Positions 16,457-24,373 of a stretch of DNA of 64,000 bases are shown here, in pieces. The number at the start of each line of letters is the position of its first letter. The stretch's first letter is position 1. The notes beneath the pieces were generated by a model. That model did no database searches. It had not been told where the DNA came from and saw nothing but the letters and a program-made list of their open reading frames with translations. The stretch lies in contig CAZSFR010000001.1 in assembly GCA_964606295.1 (NCBI GenBank), positions 1 through 64,000 on the forward strand. Reading direction: 5' to 3'. Source of the DNA: JAGOPB01 sp964606295. Its GTDB lineage: Bacteria > Patescibacteriota > Minisyncoccia > Phycocordibacterales > UBA9973. Made by a program: the position numbers and the translations under genes.

Positions 16457-16462
16457 AGATAT

Positions 16463-17485
16463 ATGAAAATAACAAAAATAGCTATAAACGGCTTTGGTCG
16501 TATAGGTCGAGCATTTCTCAAAATTGCATGGGAGAGGGAGGATATAGAAATAGTCGCAGTCAATGATTTGGGAACGATCGATTCGCTAGCGTACCTCCTG
16601 AAATACGACACTGTCTACCGCACATGGGGACATGAGATCACGCACGACGGGACTCATATCATTGTTGATGGCAAGAAAGTACTTTTCATTCAAGAGAGGG
16701 ACACTACAAAGCTTCCATGGAAGGAGCTCGGTATTGACGTTGTCGTCGAATCTACCGGTCTTTTCACAACATTTGAAAGTGCAAAATTTCATCTCGACCA
16801 AGGTGCGCGCAAGGTTGTGATCTCTGCTCCTTCAAAAGGTGATGGCTCTGTCCAGGGCGAGACGATACTTCTTGGGGTCAACGAAGAGAAATTTGGAACA
16901 TGCGATATCACATCAAATGCTTCATGCACGACGAATGCTGCGTCACCGCTCATTGCAATTTTGCATGAAAAGATCGGTATCGAAAAAGCAATTCTTAATA
17001 CTGTCCATGGATATACAGCATCACAGTCATTGGTTGATGGTCCAAGCAAAAAAGATTTACGCGAAGGGCGCGCTGCCGCACAAAATATCGTGCCGTCTTC
17101 TACTGGCGCAGCGATCGCTGTGACAAAAGCATTTCCTGAGTTGGAAAATAAATTTGACGGTATTTCTGTCCGCGTGCCCGTGCCTGCTGGATCTATCGTG
17201 GACATTAGTTTCATAGCAAAGAGAGATACTTCTGCCGAAGAAGTGAATCAAATTCTCACAGAAGCATCGACGGATCCGAGATGGGAGAAGATTTTTGCTG
17301 TCACAACAGAGCCTCTCGTCTCAAGCGACATACTTGGCAATTCTCATGCTTCTATCGCAGACCTTGCGCTGACTCGCGTTGTCGGCGGGAATTTGGTAAA
17401 AGTGATGGGCTGGTATGATAATGAGTATGGGTATACTTATACTTTAGTCGAGCATGTGATAAAGACGGGGAAGACAATAAAATAA
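16463..17485 (+). CDS. gapA: Glyceraldehyde-3-phosphate dehydrogenase, type I
   Basis: 340 aa. NAD(P)-binding KIAINGFGRIGRAFLKI at the N-terminus, SNASCTTNAASP (about residues 152-163) with catalytic Cys, HGYTASQSLVDGPSKKDLREGRAA reduced to the phosphate-binding region, and the C-terminal WYDNEYGYTYTLVEHV. Catalyses the oxidative phosphorylation step of glycolysis. Full length. Own leaderless-type promoter. The last 60 nt, through the stop codon, occur again at 18842-18901, so the downstream DNA has been rearranged. Confidence 0.96.
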   Translation: MKITKIAINGFGRIGRAFLKIAWEREDIEIVAVNDLGTIDSLAYLLKYDTVYRTWGHEITHDGTHIIVDGKKVLFIQERDTTKLPWKELGIDVVVESTGLFTTFESAKFHLDQGARKVVISAPSKGDGSVQGETILLGVNEEKFGTCDITSNASCTTNAASPLIAILHEKIGIEKAILNTVHGYTASQSLVDGPSKKDLREGRAAAQNIVPSSTGAAIAVTKAFPELENKFDGISVRVPVPAGSIVDISFIAKRDTSAEEVNQILTEASTDPRWEKIFAVTTEPLVSSDILGNSHASIADLALTRVVGGNLVKVMGWYDNEYGYTYTLVEHVIKTGKTIK

Positions 17486-17488
17486 GTA
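17429..17488 (+). repeat. Direct repeat copy 1: gapA 3' end
   Basis: 60 nt covering the last 19 codons and stop of gapA plus 3 nt; identical to 18842-18901. Similarity extends about 8 nt further upstream with changes. The offset between copies is 1,413 nt. Confidence 0.95.
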
Positions 17489-17493
17489 AAATT

Positions 17494-18063
17494 ATGAAAA
17501 ATATAAATTTGGAAAAAAATAGTATTACCGATACAAATAAAACTCAAGAAGGATTATTACATTCATGTTTTTTAGAAGGAGAAAAATACTCTGAACTTAA
17601 AACAGAATTAATGAATAAGGGTTATAATTTTTTAGAACACGGAGCTGTTTTAGCGCGTTTTGGAGAAAAAGGTTTTACTGGTGACGGCTCGTCACTATTC
17701 ACCGTTGCTTCGGAAGAAAATAATAATAAACTACTTAAATTAGCTTATCGAGAATTTAGTCATGAAACATTTGGAGATAGTCCTAAAACTTATCCAGAAA
17801 ATGCTTTAAAATTACAGGATTTACCAACACCACTGTTTGTTGTGAATCAAACAGATAGTTATTTTGATATTGAAGAAAATTTGAAATTAACCAATGGAGA
17901 TATTTTAGAATACTTAAAAGAATATGCGAATTTTAGTTTTATTGATGGAGTATTACATCAACATCGGGCTTATGGAGAGAATAATCAAAAAAAAGAAGAA
18001 TTAGGTGATTTTAAGATAAATTCAATCAAAGAATTAATATCAGCAATAAAAAATTTGAAATAA
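17494..18063 (+). CDS. Hypothetical protein, 189 aa, AT-rich
   Basis: Soluble-looking protein with no motif that I recognise; contains LEHGAVLARFGEKGFTGDG and a helical C-terminus (INSIKELISAIKNLK). Its codons are much richer in A and T than those of gapA or tkt. It begins 8 nt after gapA, within the segment between the two gapA-end repeats, so it probably arrived with the segment. Function unknown. Confidence 0.55.
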   Translation: MKNINLEKNSITDTNKTQEGLLHSCFLEGEKYSELKTELMNKGYNFLEHGAVLARFGEKGFTGDGSSLFTVASEENNNKLLKLAYREFSHETFGDSPKTYPENALKLQDLPTPLFVVNQTDSYFDIEENLKLTNGDILEYLKEYANFSFIDGVLHQHRAYGENNQKKEELGDFKINSIKELISAIKNLK

Positions 18064-18073
18064 TTTTATAAAA

Positions 18074-18240
18074 ATGTATTTAGGAAGTGATCATGTTGGC
18101 TATATGTTTAAAGAATAACTTAAGACTTATTTTAGTGAAGATTTTGTTGATTACGAAATTGCAGACAAAAGTGCATTTATAACGGCGGAAGCAATTCTTT
18201 ATCCTTTTAAAGCTAGATTAACTATTAAGACAAGTAAGAA
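18074..18240 (+). pseudogene. Truncated ribose-5-phosphate isomerase B remnant
   Basis: Reads YLGSDHVGYMFKE, TAA stop, LKTYFSEDFVDYEIADKS. This matches the N-terminus of the intact rpiB at 19914 (YIGSDHTGFELKE, KLKVFL). The base sequence AGGAAGTGATCAT is shared exactly. After about 32 residues the similarity ends and the frame continues with unrelated Lys/Thr-rich sequence. A broken, AT-rich second rpiB copy, not a functional gene. Confidence 0.75.
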
Positions 18241-18267
18241 TATTACTAATCAATTTGTAACAATAGA

Positions 18268-18651
18268 ATGCAAAACAATAAAGATACATATATAGCGAGA
18301 CCTAGTTATACATTAGAAAAACTCAATAGTCTTTTTTTTGGTCTATTTATCAAGTATGCAGACAAAGACGATGATGATATAAAAAATGTTGAAAACGGGA
18401 CTGATTTCACAACATTTTATTGGAATATTCACCATTCAAGTTTTATTCTCGATGATACATCTAAAGAGAGCATACAAAATGATGTAAACACGCTGTGCAG
18501 TTTTGAGAGAGACTACAAAATTCATTTAAAGGATCACCATTCAATGCCTGAAATAATTTCAGAAAGACTTGTTCAAATTGAAAACATATTTACAGCTATT
18601 AAAAAAGTATATCCAGATATCAAAATACCAGACAATATAAGAAAAATCTAA
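18268..18651 (+). CDS. Hypothetical protein, 127 aa
   Basis: Acidic, helical, soluble-looking protein without a signal peptide. Contains the acidic run DKDDDDIKN and a C-terminal helix with LVQIENIFTAIKKVYPDIKIP. No family recognised. AT-rich like its neighbours between the gapA-end repeats. No clear ribosome-binding site; the next 180 nt hold no gene of normal length. Confidence 0.45.
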   Translation: MQNNKDTYIARPSYTLEKLNSLFFGLFIKYADKDDDDIKNVENGTDFTTFYWNIHHSSFILDDTSKESIQNDVNTLCSFERDYKIHLKDHHSMPEIISERLVQIENIFTAIKKVYPDIKIPDNIRKI

Positions 18652-18788
18652 TAGAGACGGAGGAAACAAAGTGACGCGATGCATGCGCTTACTAAAAAAT
18701 AGAAAAGCAAGTATCATTGCTGTATAAAACCTGTCTTGGCATCATGTACATAAGGTGAGCCAGCGAGATTTTATACTCGAGAAAGTGA

Positions 18789-18860
18789 TATAATAAGTGC
18801 ATGAAAACGTCGAATCAGCTGACATACTTCAGCAATGAATGGGGTATACTTATACTTTAG
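18789..18860 (+). other. Leaderless-type promoter with truncated 19-codon ORF running into the gapA repeat
   Basis: TATAAT (18789-18794), 6 nt, ATG at 18801. The frame reads MKTSNQLTYFSNEWG and then a few codons inside repeat copy 2, where it stops. It looks like the 5' end of a gene whose body was replaced when the repeat junction formed, or a leader for 18901. Unresolved. Confidence 0.4.
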
Positions 18861-18901
18861 TCGAGCATGTGATAAAGACGGGGAAGACAATAAAATAAGT
18901 A
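18842..18901 (+). repeat. Direct repeat copy 2: duplicated gapA 3' end
   Basis: Exact 60-nt copy of 17429-17488. Just upstream it has lost one base relative to gapA, so it is out of frame with the sequence before it. It abuts the ATG of the next gene, so this side probably preserves the original gapA downstream junction. Confidence 0.95.
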
Positions 18902-19368
18902 TGAGTAACGAACAACTGCCACAAAAAAATAGCATACCAGGGGACCTTGCCCAAGCTCTGTTGAGTCTAGGGAACGGAGATGAAGGGAGTTTAAGACTTT
19001 TTGTCCAAAAGTACGGTATACAGCAAACACCTTTTGATTTAAATAGTTATCTACGGAAACATATTAGACAAACTGTTGAAGGTGGTGTTAGGCGGATTGA
19101 AAAGGAGCTTTCTTATGATCGTACCTTCGATACTTGGAAACTTTTTATAGATTCGGGTTTGTTGACCAAGGAAATTCTGGAAGAAGGCATTAATAATTCT
19201 ATTGAAGAAAACCTGAACAACTCGCCAGACGAAATTGAAAGAATCAATAAGATTGTAGTGAAAAGTGAGCAATTAACGTATTATGGACCGGATTTTGTTA
19301 CCGAATTCAAAAAGGATTTAGTAGAGCGAATTAAAGAAAAATTGGGTTGGGATATAAATTTGAAATAG
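18901..19368 (+). CDS. Hypothetical protein, 155 aa
   Basis: Soluble, largely helical protein. I chose the ATG at 18901 (MSNEQLPQKNSIPGD) because the longer frame starts inside the gapA repeat. Contains LRKHIRQTVEGGVRRIEKEL and a Glu-rich C-terminal half ending ERIKEKLGWDINLK. No family recognised. Probably the first gene that originally followed gapA. Confidence 0.6.
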   Translation: MSNEQLPQKNSIPGDLAQALLSLGNGDEGSLRLFVQKYGIQQTPFDLNSYLRKHIRQTVEGGVRRIEKELSYDRTFDTWKLFIDSGLLTKEILEEGINNSIEENLNNSPDEIERINKIVVKSEQLTYYGPDFVTEFKKDLVERIKEKLGWDINLK

Positions 19369-19403
19369 TATAAAAATACATTACAATTGAATGGTGACTA
19401 TAC

Positions 19404-19643
19404 ATGTCGAATGAAAACTTTATATGGAGGGGAATTCAATTCTGGAGTTCTGAAATAGAAAAAGCAGGAGCAGGAGACAACCTCCGATTCTTTAACGATG
19501 TTGTTACAGAAACCAGATCGCCTCATCCAGATGCTGGATATCAAGAGCCAGTTTTGACAGATGTTGTGTTGGGCGGAAGGCAAGCAAGCAACCGATTTCC
19601 CTGTACACGGATATTATGTTACTGTTTTAGAAGAGTAAATTAG
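19404..19643 (+). pseudogene. Small hypothetical gene with a probable frameshift near its end
   Basis: The open frame gives 79 aa (MSNENFIWRGIQFWSSEIEK...), but the last 22 residues (NRFPCTRILCYCFRRVN) look like an out-of-frame read. In another frame the same DNA reads GKQATDFPVHGYYVTVLEE and ends in TAA at 19637, which is far more protein-like. A single-base indel near 19570-19590, by the CAAGCAAGCAA repeat, would join the two into about 78 aa. It may be a sequencing error or a true mutation. Function unknown. Confidence 0.55.
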
Positions 19644-19644
19644 T

Positions 19645-19917
19645 ATGAACAGCACAGAAAACCCTATTCCAGAATTAAATAAAAGATCAGCACCAGTCTA
19701 CAGTGTCGATGAAGATGGCAACAAATTCCGGACGGTTTTTATTCGGAAGCAAAAGGCGGGAATAGAGTACACTCTTGAAGTGAAATATGACACATATGGC
19801 AATGTTGTTATGACCTCTATTGGTGGCGCGTCACCGGCTAATCAGCAGAGACTATTGAGTACGGGACCTTTGTATGATGAAACAGATTTGTTAGATGATA
19901 GCGACGTTGCAGCATGA
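19645..19917 (+). CDS. Hypothetical protein, 90 aa
   Basis: Contains VYSVDEDGNKFRTVFIRKQ and a two-strand hairpin-like segment ending MTSIGGASP, then an acidic tail. No membrane segment. Its stop codon overlaps the rpiB ATG by 4 nt (ATGA), so the two are translationally coupled. No family recognised. Confidence 0.6.
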   Translation: MNSTENPIPELNKRSAPVYSVDEDGNKFRTVFIRKQKAGIEYTLEVKYDTYGNVVMTSIGGASPANQQRLLSTGPLYDETDLLDDSDVAA

Positions 19918-20396
19918 AAATATACATAGGAAGTGATCATACTGGATTTGAACTCAAAGAGAAGCTAAAGGTCTTTTTGACTGAACGTGGAGATGAATGC
20001 GTAGACAAGGGAGCAACATCGTACAATCCAGATGACGACTACCCAGATTTTGTCGTGCCAGTTGCAGAGTCTGTCGTCGCAGAAGACGGATCAATAGGAA
20101 TCGTGATTGGAGGCAACGGCGAAGGTGAGGCAATAGCATGCAACAGAGTTATAGGTGCTCGAGCGATTGTCTTTTACGGTCCGGTCCTCCCAAAGCAGGC
20201 AATCGATATCACCGGCGCAACGAGCGATGATGAATATGAAATCGTGAGGCTTGGACGTGCGCACGACAATGCAAATATTCTCTCGCTTGGGGCACGATTT
20301 ATAAGCGATGAAGAAGCAATGAATGCAGTTCGCGTTTTCCTTGAGACATCATTTTCAGAGGAAGAAAGACACATAAGAAGAATAGCAAAATACTAA
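19914..20396 (+). CDS. rpiB: Ribose-5-phosphate isomerase B
   Basis: 160 aa, normal length. YIGSDHTGFELKEKL at the N-terminus binds phosphate; DDYPDFVVPVAESV and GIVIGGNGEGEAIACNRVIG surround the active site. The E. coli-type catalytic Cys before GTG is absent; the Glu of NGEGE matches the arrangement in M. tuberculosis-type RpiB, in which a Glu is the base. Interconverts ribose-5-P and ribulose-5-P and works with the rpe-like and transketolase genes downstream. Overlaps the previous gene by 4 nt. Confidence 0.93.
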   Translation: MKIYIGSDHTGFELKEKLKVFLTERGDECVDKGATSYNPDDDYPDFVVPVAESVVAEDGSIGIVIGGNGEGEAIACNRVIGARAIVFYGPVLPKQAIDITGATSDDEYEIVRLGRAHDNANILSLGARFISDEEAMNAVRVFLETSFSEEERHIRRIAKY

Positions 20397-20397
20397 T

Positions 20398-20943
20398 ATG
20401 CAAGAATCATACGGCGAAGAAAAAGGTAAAAATATAGCTTTGAGCAAACTCATTTCACGGAGTAACTACTTCGAGCATGTTGATGATCATCTTGTTGATG
20501 CGGAAAATACATTTAAGTGGAAATGTGATGTATTGGATGACTTCTCTGAGGTCATTCAGAGAAAAGAAGATACACAGGCAGTCTATGACATAGTACTTAA
20601 CATTTCTTCATCACATGTCACAACTTATAACATGCAAATCGAGAATCTATCAAAAGATATTGACGACACGAAAGAAGAGAATGTTCGTTCTGAATTGAAA
20701 AATGGTATGAACGTCCTCGTGGAACAAAGAAAGTTTTATAATAAAATCAGTGAAGAGCTGTACAACATTGTTTTGAATGCCGATGTTACAAGAGATGTCA
20801 TGATGGGTGTTATAAGAAAAATTCAAAATGAAATCAGAGATACGCGAGACATATCGCGAAAGAAAGATATCATTGCAACACAAATAGACAGCGCAAGCAT
20901 GCCCGACTTTTCTGGTGGCAGTAAAGATATTCACCTCAACTAA
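20398..20943 (+). CDS. Hypothetical coiled-coil protein, 181 aa
   Basis: Almost wholly helical and charged, with heptad-like stretches (MQIENLSKDIDDTKEENVRSELKN removed to its core pattern, about residues 80-125). No membrane segment or known motif. Placed 1 nt after the rpiB stop and 1 nt before the CYTH gene, so it is firmly in the sugar-phosphate operon, but nothing links it to that pathway. Function unknown. Confidence 0.65.
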   Translation: MQESYGEEKGKNIALSKLISRSNYFEHVDDHLVDAENTFKWKCDVLDDFSEVIQRKEDTQAVYDIVLNISSSHVTTYNMQIENLSKDIDDTKEENVRSELKNGMNVLVEQRKFYNKISEELYNIVLNADVTRDVMMGVIRKIQNEIRDTRDISRKKDIIATQIDSASMPDFSGGSKDIHLN

Positions 20944-20944
20944 T

Positions 20945-21508
20945 ATGCGTGAAATAGAAGTCAAAGCAAAAGTCAAAAACGAAGAGACTCTTTTGTCGGC
21001 ACTCAAAAATGCAGGCTGTGAGCTCGGAAGTCCGGTGGTTCAAAAAGATACTGTCTATGTAGAAAACACAGGCAATCTCGAAACATTTCTATCAAATCGC
21101 TGTTTTATGCGTATTCGTGAAAGTGATGATGGAAGCATCCACTTCACCTATAAACGTCCTAAGAGTAATAGATTGCACAAAGAAGATAGTTTGGACAAAG
21201 TTGAGCATGAGCTTATAGTTGATAGCAAGGAGGCGTGTGAAGGAATGCTGGAGGAGCTTGGTTTCAAAAAGGCCGTCTATACAGAGAAGACTAGGCGAAA
21301 AGCAAAGTGGAAAGATTATGAGATTTGTTTTGACCAAATCGAAGGTCTTGGAAGCTTTATTGAAATAGAAAAGATGGCTGGCGAAAATGAAACGGCTGAA
21401 GATGTGGAGAGTGAATTGCTTGGTCACTTAATTTCCTTTGGTATTGATTCTCAAGAAAGAATTACGCAGGGATATGATATATTAACGATACTAAACGAAC
21501 AAAAATAA
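20945..21508 (+). CDS. CYTH domain protein, class IV adenylate cyclase/thiamine triphosphatase-like
   Basis: 187 aa. Starts MREIEVKAKV with the EXEXK triphosphate-tunnel signature, followed by MRIRESDDGSIHFTYKRPK, VEHELIV and FDQIEGLGSFIEIEKM, all typical of CyaB/ThTPase-type tunnels binding triphosphates through Mg. May make cAMP or hydrolyse inorganic or organic triphosphate; the sequence cannot decide. Start at 20945 rather than further upstream because the family motif begins there. Confidence 0.88.
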   Translation: MREIEVKAKVKNEETLLSALKNAGCELGSPVVQKDTVYVENTGNLETFLSNRCFMRIRESDDGSIHFTYKRPKSNRLHKEDSLDKVEHELIVDSKEACEGMLEELGFKKAVYTEKTRRKAKWKDYEICFDQIEGLGSFIEIEKMAGENETAEDVESELLGHLISFGIDSQERITQGYDILTILNEQK

Positions 21509-21510
21509 GT

Positions 21511-22197
21511 ATGGAAATAATTCCCGCAATCTTGCCAGAAGACGTACAGGAAATCCGTGAGAAGCTCACGGAGCTTATGGATCTCGTATCATATGTGCAA
21601 CTAGATTTTTGCGATGGCATCTATGTGCAGTCGAAGACATGGCCGTTCAATCATTCAGATGACTATGTGTTTGAACAGATCATGAACGAAGATGAAGGAT
21701 TGCCGTACTGGGACCGCTTCAATTTTGAGTTTGATTTGATGGTGAACGAAGCACACAAATCTTTTGATACATTTATAAAACTTGGCGCGTCGCGCATCGT
21801 CTTTCATCTTGAAGCAGAGGGAGATGAAGGAGAGTTTCTAGAATTCCTCGAAGGTATTGATTTGTTTGTCCGTGAAAATGTAGAAATAGGAGTTGCTATA
21901 AGGCAAACGACATCTGTCGAGAAGCTTGATCCGCTTATTTCACATGTCGATTTTGTCCAACTTATGGGAATCAAGGAAATAGGGAAGCAGGGTGAAGAAT
22001 TCGATGATGCCGTCCTTGAACAAATCACATCACTCCGAGCAAAATATCCTGACCTTGTCATGTCTGTAGACGGAGGCGTCAATGAGGGCACTGTGACAAA
22101 GCTTCGTGAGGCAGGGGCGACACGATTGATTGCTGGATCAGGGATTTGGAAAGCGACAGACATCCCTAGCGAAATCCGGCACCTCGAAAGTCTTTAA
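21511..22197 (+). CDS. Ribulose-phosphate 3-epimerase-like TIM-barrel protein
   Basis: 228 aa. EIIPAILPED, VQLDFCDGIYV (beta-2 Asp), IVFHLEAE, MSVDGGVNEGTVTKLREAGATRL and IAGSGIW follow the order of Rpe strands. Rpe normally has H-x-D-x-M-D in beta-2; here the strand reads VQLDFCDG, so the metal site differs and a different but related sugar phosphate is possible. Located 2 nt after the CYTH gene, upstream of transketolase, which supports a pentose phosphate role. Confidence 0.78.
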   Translation: MEIIPAILPEDVQEIREKLTELMDLVSYVQLDFCDGIYVQSKTWPFNHSDDYVFEQIMNEDEGLPYWDRFNFEFDLMVNEAHKSFDTFIKLGASRIVFHLEAEGDEGEFLEFLEGIDLFVRENVEIGVAIRQTTSVEKLDPLISHVDFVQLMGIKEIGKQGEEFDDAVLEQITSLRAKYPDLVMSVDGGVNEGTVTKLREAGATRLIAGSGIWKATDIPSEIRHLESL

Positions 22198-22212
22198 TCG
22201 TTTCTTTTCTGC

Positions 22213-22218
22213 TATACT
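22213..22218 (+). promoter_or_regulatory. -10 element of the transketolase operon
   Basis: TATACT, then ATATCT (6 nt) and the ATG at 22225. Confidence 0.65.
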
Positions 22219-22224
22219 ATATCT

Positions 22225-23115
22225 ATGAGTATCACTGAGGAAAAAGTAGGAGAGATCGAACTCAAGGCAAACGATATTCGTGTTTCAATCATTGAAATGC
22301 TTATGGCCGCGGGGTCTGGTCACACAGCAGGACCTCTTGGCATGAGCGATATTTTAGCAACACTTTATTTTCATATTCTCAAACACGATCCCAAAAAGCC
22401 TGATTGGGCAGAGCGGGACCGACTCGTACTTTCAAACGGACACATTTGTCCAGTTCTTTATGCAACCATGGCGCATGCAGGATATTTTCCAGTTGAAGAA
22501 CTCAAAACTCTTCGTAAATTTGGTTCTCGACTTCAAGGACATCCACATCGAGAGTATTTACCGATGGTTGAAAATTCTTCTGGACCACTCGGGTCAGGGC
22601 TTTCGCAAGCAGTAGGAATGGCACTTGCAGATAGGATTGATAAGAAAGACGGGGAGAGGATGATATTTTGTCTCATGTCTGACGGCGAGCACGATGAAGG
22701 CAATACATGGGAGGGAATGATGCTTGCTGGTAAGGAGAGACTTCGCAATCTGATCGCTATTGTTGATCGCAACAACATCCAGATAGACGGAAATACTGAA
22801 GACATCATGCCACTCGAGCCACTTATCGACAAATGGGAAGCATTCAACTGGCATGTACAAGAAATCGATGGACACAATATCGTAGAAATAATCGATGCAG
22901 TCAATCGCGCAAGGGCGGTCTATGAAAAACCATCTGTGATCATCGCTCGCACAATCCCGGGCAAAGGCGTGAAGGAATTCGAACGCGACTTCCGGTGGCA
23001 TGGCAATCCTCCCGGCAAAGGACCAGAGGATAAGATTCCGAAAGACAAGCAAGGAGAAGTTGCACTCAAGGAACTGCGGACGTTAGGGGGAAAGATAAAG
23101 AGTGAGCACCAATAA
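22225..23115 (+). CDS. tktN: Transketolase, N-terminal (TPP-binding) subunit
   Basis: 296 aa. SGHTAGPLGMSDILATLYF, SNGHICPVLYA, SSGPLGSGLSQAVGMALAD and the ThDP motif MSDGEHDEGNTWEGMM to DRNNIQIDG are all present. It corresponds to the first half of full-length transketolase; the second half is the next gene. Split transketolase is common in archaea and CPR bacteria. Transfers two-carbon ketol units between sugar phosphates. Own leaderless-type promoter. Confidence 0.95.
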   Translation: MSITEEKVGEIELKANDIRVSIIEMLMAAGSGHTAGPLGMSDILATLYFHILKHDPKKPDWAERDRLVLSNGHICPVLYATMAHAGYFPVEELKTLRKFGSRLQGHPHREYLPMVENSSGPLGSGLSQAVGMALADRIDKKDGERMIFCLMSDGEHDEGNTWEGMMLAGKERLRNLIAIVDRNNIQIDGNTEDIMPLEPLIDKWEAFNWHVQEIDGHNIVEIIDAVNRARAVYEKPSVIIARTIPGKGVKEFERDFRWHGNPPGKGPEDKIPKDKQGEVALKELRTLGGKIKSEHQ

Positions 23116-23139
23116 AAATATAGGCACTACCATATCAAA

Positions 23140-24129
23140 ATGCTAAATCCTAAACTAAAACTCAATCCAAAAGTATGGAACGACGACGTGAAGCAAATTC
23201 CAATTCGCGAAGGATTTGGTGATGGCTTGGTAATGCTTGGTGAAAGCGATGAAAGAGTAGTTGCACTCTGTGCAGATCTCACAGAGAGTACCAAAATGGA
23301 AAGCTTCGCGAAGAAATATCCTGAACGCTACATCGAAATAGGTGTTGCAGAGCAAAATCTCGTAACAGTGTCATCAGGAATGGCTGCGATGGGGAAGATT
23401 CCGTTTTGCTCGAGCTATGCGATGTTTTCTCCCGGACGAAACTGGGAGCAGATCAGGACGACTATTGCTTACAATGACCGTCCTGTCATCATCGTTGGGA
23501 GTCATGCAGGTATCTCTGTCGGCCCAGATGGTGGTACACATCAAGCAATCGAAGATATAGCCCTCATGCGCGTCATGCCAAACATGATGGTGATTTCTCC
23601 ATGTGATGCAATAGAAGCAAGGAAAGCCACGCGTGCACTTGCAAAGCTCGGCAAACCTGCGTACTTGCGTCTTGCGCGCGAAAAAACTGGCATCATCACA
23701 ACAGATGAGACACCATTTGAAATAGGGAAGGCGCAAGTCTTTTACTCGCCAGACGGTATTGCAAATGTGGGCATCGTTGCCACAGGAGCACTGGTGAGAA
23801 ATACCATGCTAGCTGCTCGAGATTTAGAAAAAAAAGGAATACGATGCAAAGTTCTCAATCTCGCGACAATCAAACCGCTCGACAAAGACGCAATCATTGC
23901 ACTTGCCAAAGAAACAAAGCATATAGTTACTGTCGAAGAACACCAGAAAATCGGGGGCATGGGTAGTGCCGTTGCGGAAGTGTTGGCACAAGAATTCCCC
24001 GTGCCGATAGAATTTGTCGGAGTTGATGACAAATTTGGTCAGTCAGGAACACCAGATGAATTGATAGAGCACTACGGCATGGGGCGTGAGGCAATCAAGG
24101 AGGCAGTGATGCGAGTTATCAATCGATGA
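23140..24129 (+). CDS. tktC: Transketolase, C-terminal (pyrimidine-binding) subunit
   Basis: 329 aa. VVALCADLTESTKM, ERYIEIGVAEQNLVTVSSGMA (with the catalytic Glu that activates ThDP), FCSSYAMFSPGRNWEQIR, SHAGISVGPDGGTHQ and a C-terminal domain with TVEEHQKIGGMGSAVAE. Pairs with the upstream N-terminal subunit, 24 nt away, to make the holoenzyme. Start at 23140 fits; the gene overlaps the next one by 4 nt. Confidence 0.95.
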   Translation: MLNPKLKLNPKVWNDDVKQIPIREGFGDGLVMLGESDERVVALCADLTESTKMESFAKKYPERYIEIGVAEQNLVTVSSGMAAMGKIPFCSSYAMFSPGRNWEQIRTTIAYNDRPVIIVGSHAGISVGPDGGTHQAIEDIALMRVMPNMMVISPCDAIEARKATRALAKLGKPAYLRLAREKTGIITTDETPFEIGKAQVFYSPDGIANVGIVATGALVRNTMLAARDLEKKGIRCKVLNLATIKPLDKDAIIALAKETKHIVTVEEHQKIGGMGSAVAEVLAQEFPVPIEFVGVDDKFGQSGTPDELIEHYGMGREAIKEAVMRVINR

Positions 24130-24365
24130 AAATGAAATTTTTTGAAATCGCAGGCTGGTATGGAGCAATTGCCATCCTCGTTGCATTTTTTTTGATAAGT
24201 TTCAGCTACGTCACAGGCCAATCTGTGTTTTATCAAGTCGTCATTTTGACCGGCGCGCTCGGACTCATGTTCAATGCTTACAAAAATAGTGCATACCCGA
24301 ACGCTACACTCAATATTATTTATGCGCTTATCGCAGTTGTTGCACTCGTGCGTATTATTATATAG
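24126..24365 (+). CDS. Small membrane protein, CBU_0592-like
   Basis: 79 aa with three hydrophobic helices (about residues 8-27, 34-50, 58-77). The pattern GWYGAIAILVAF and MFNAYKNSAYPNATLN resembles the CBU_0592 family of short membrane proteins. ATG overlaps the tktC stop (ATGA). Role unknown. Confidence 0.65.
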   Translation: MKMKFFEIAGWYGAIAILVAFFLISFSYVTGQSVFYQVVILTGALGLMFNAYKNSAYPNATLNIIYALIAVVALVRIII

Positions 24366-24373
24366 AAAATAAC

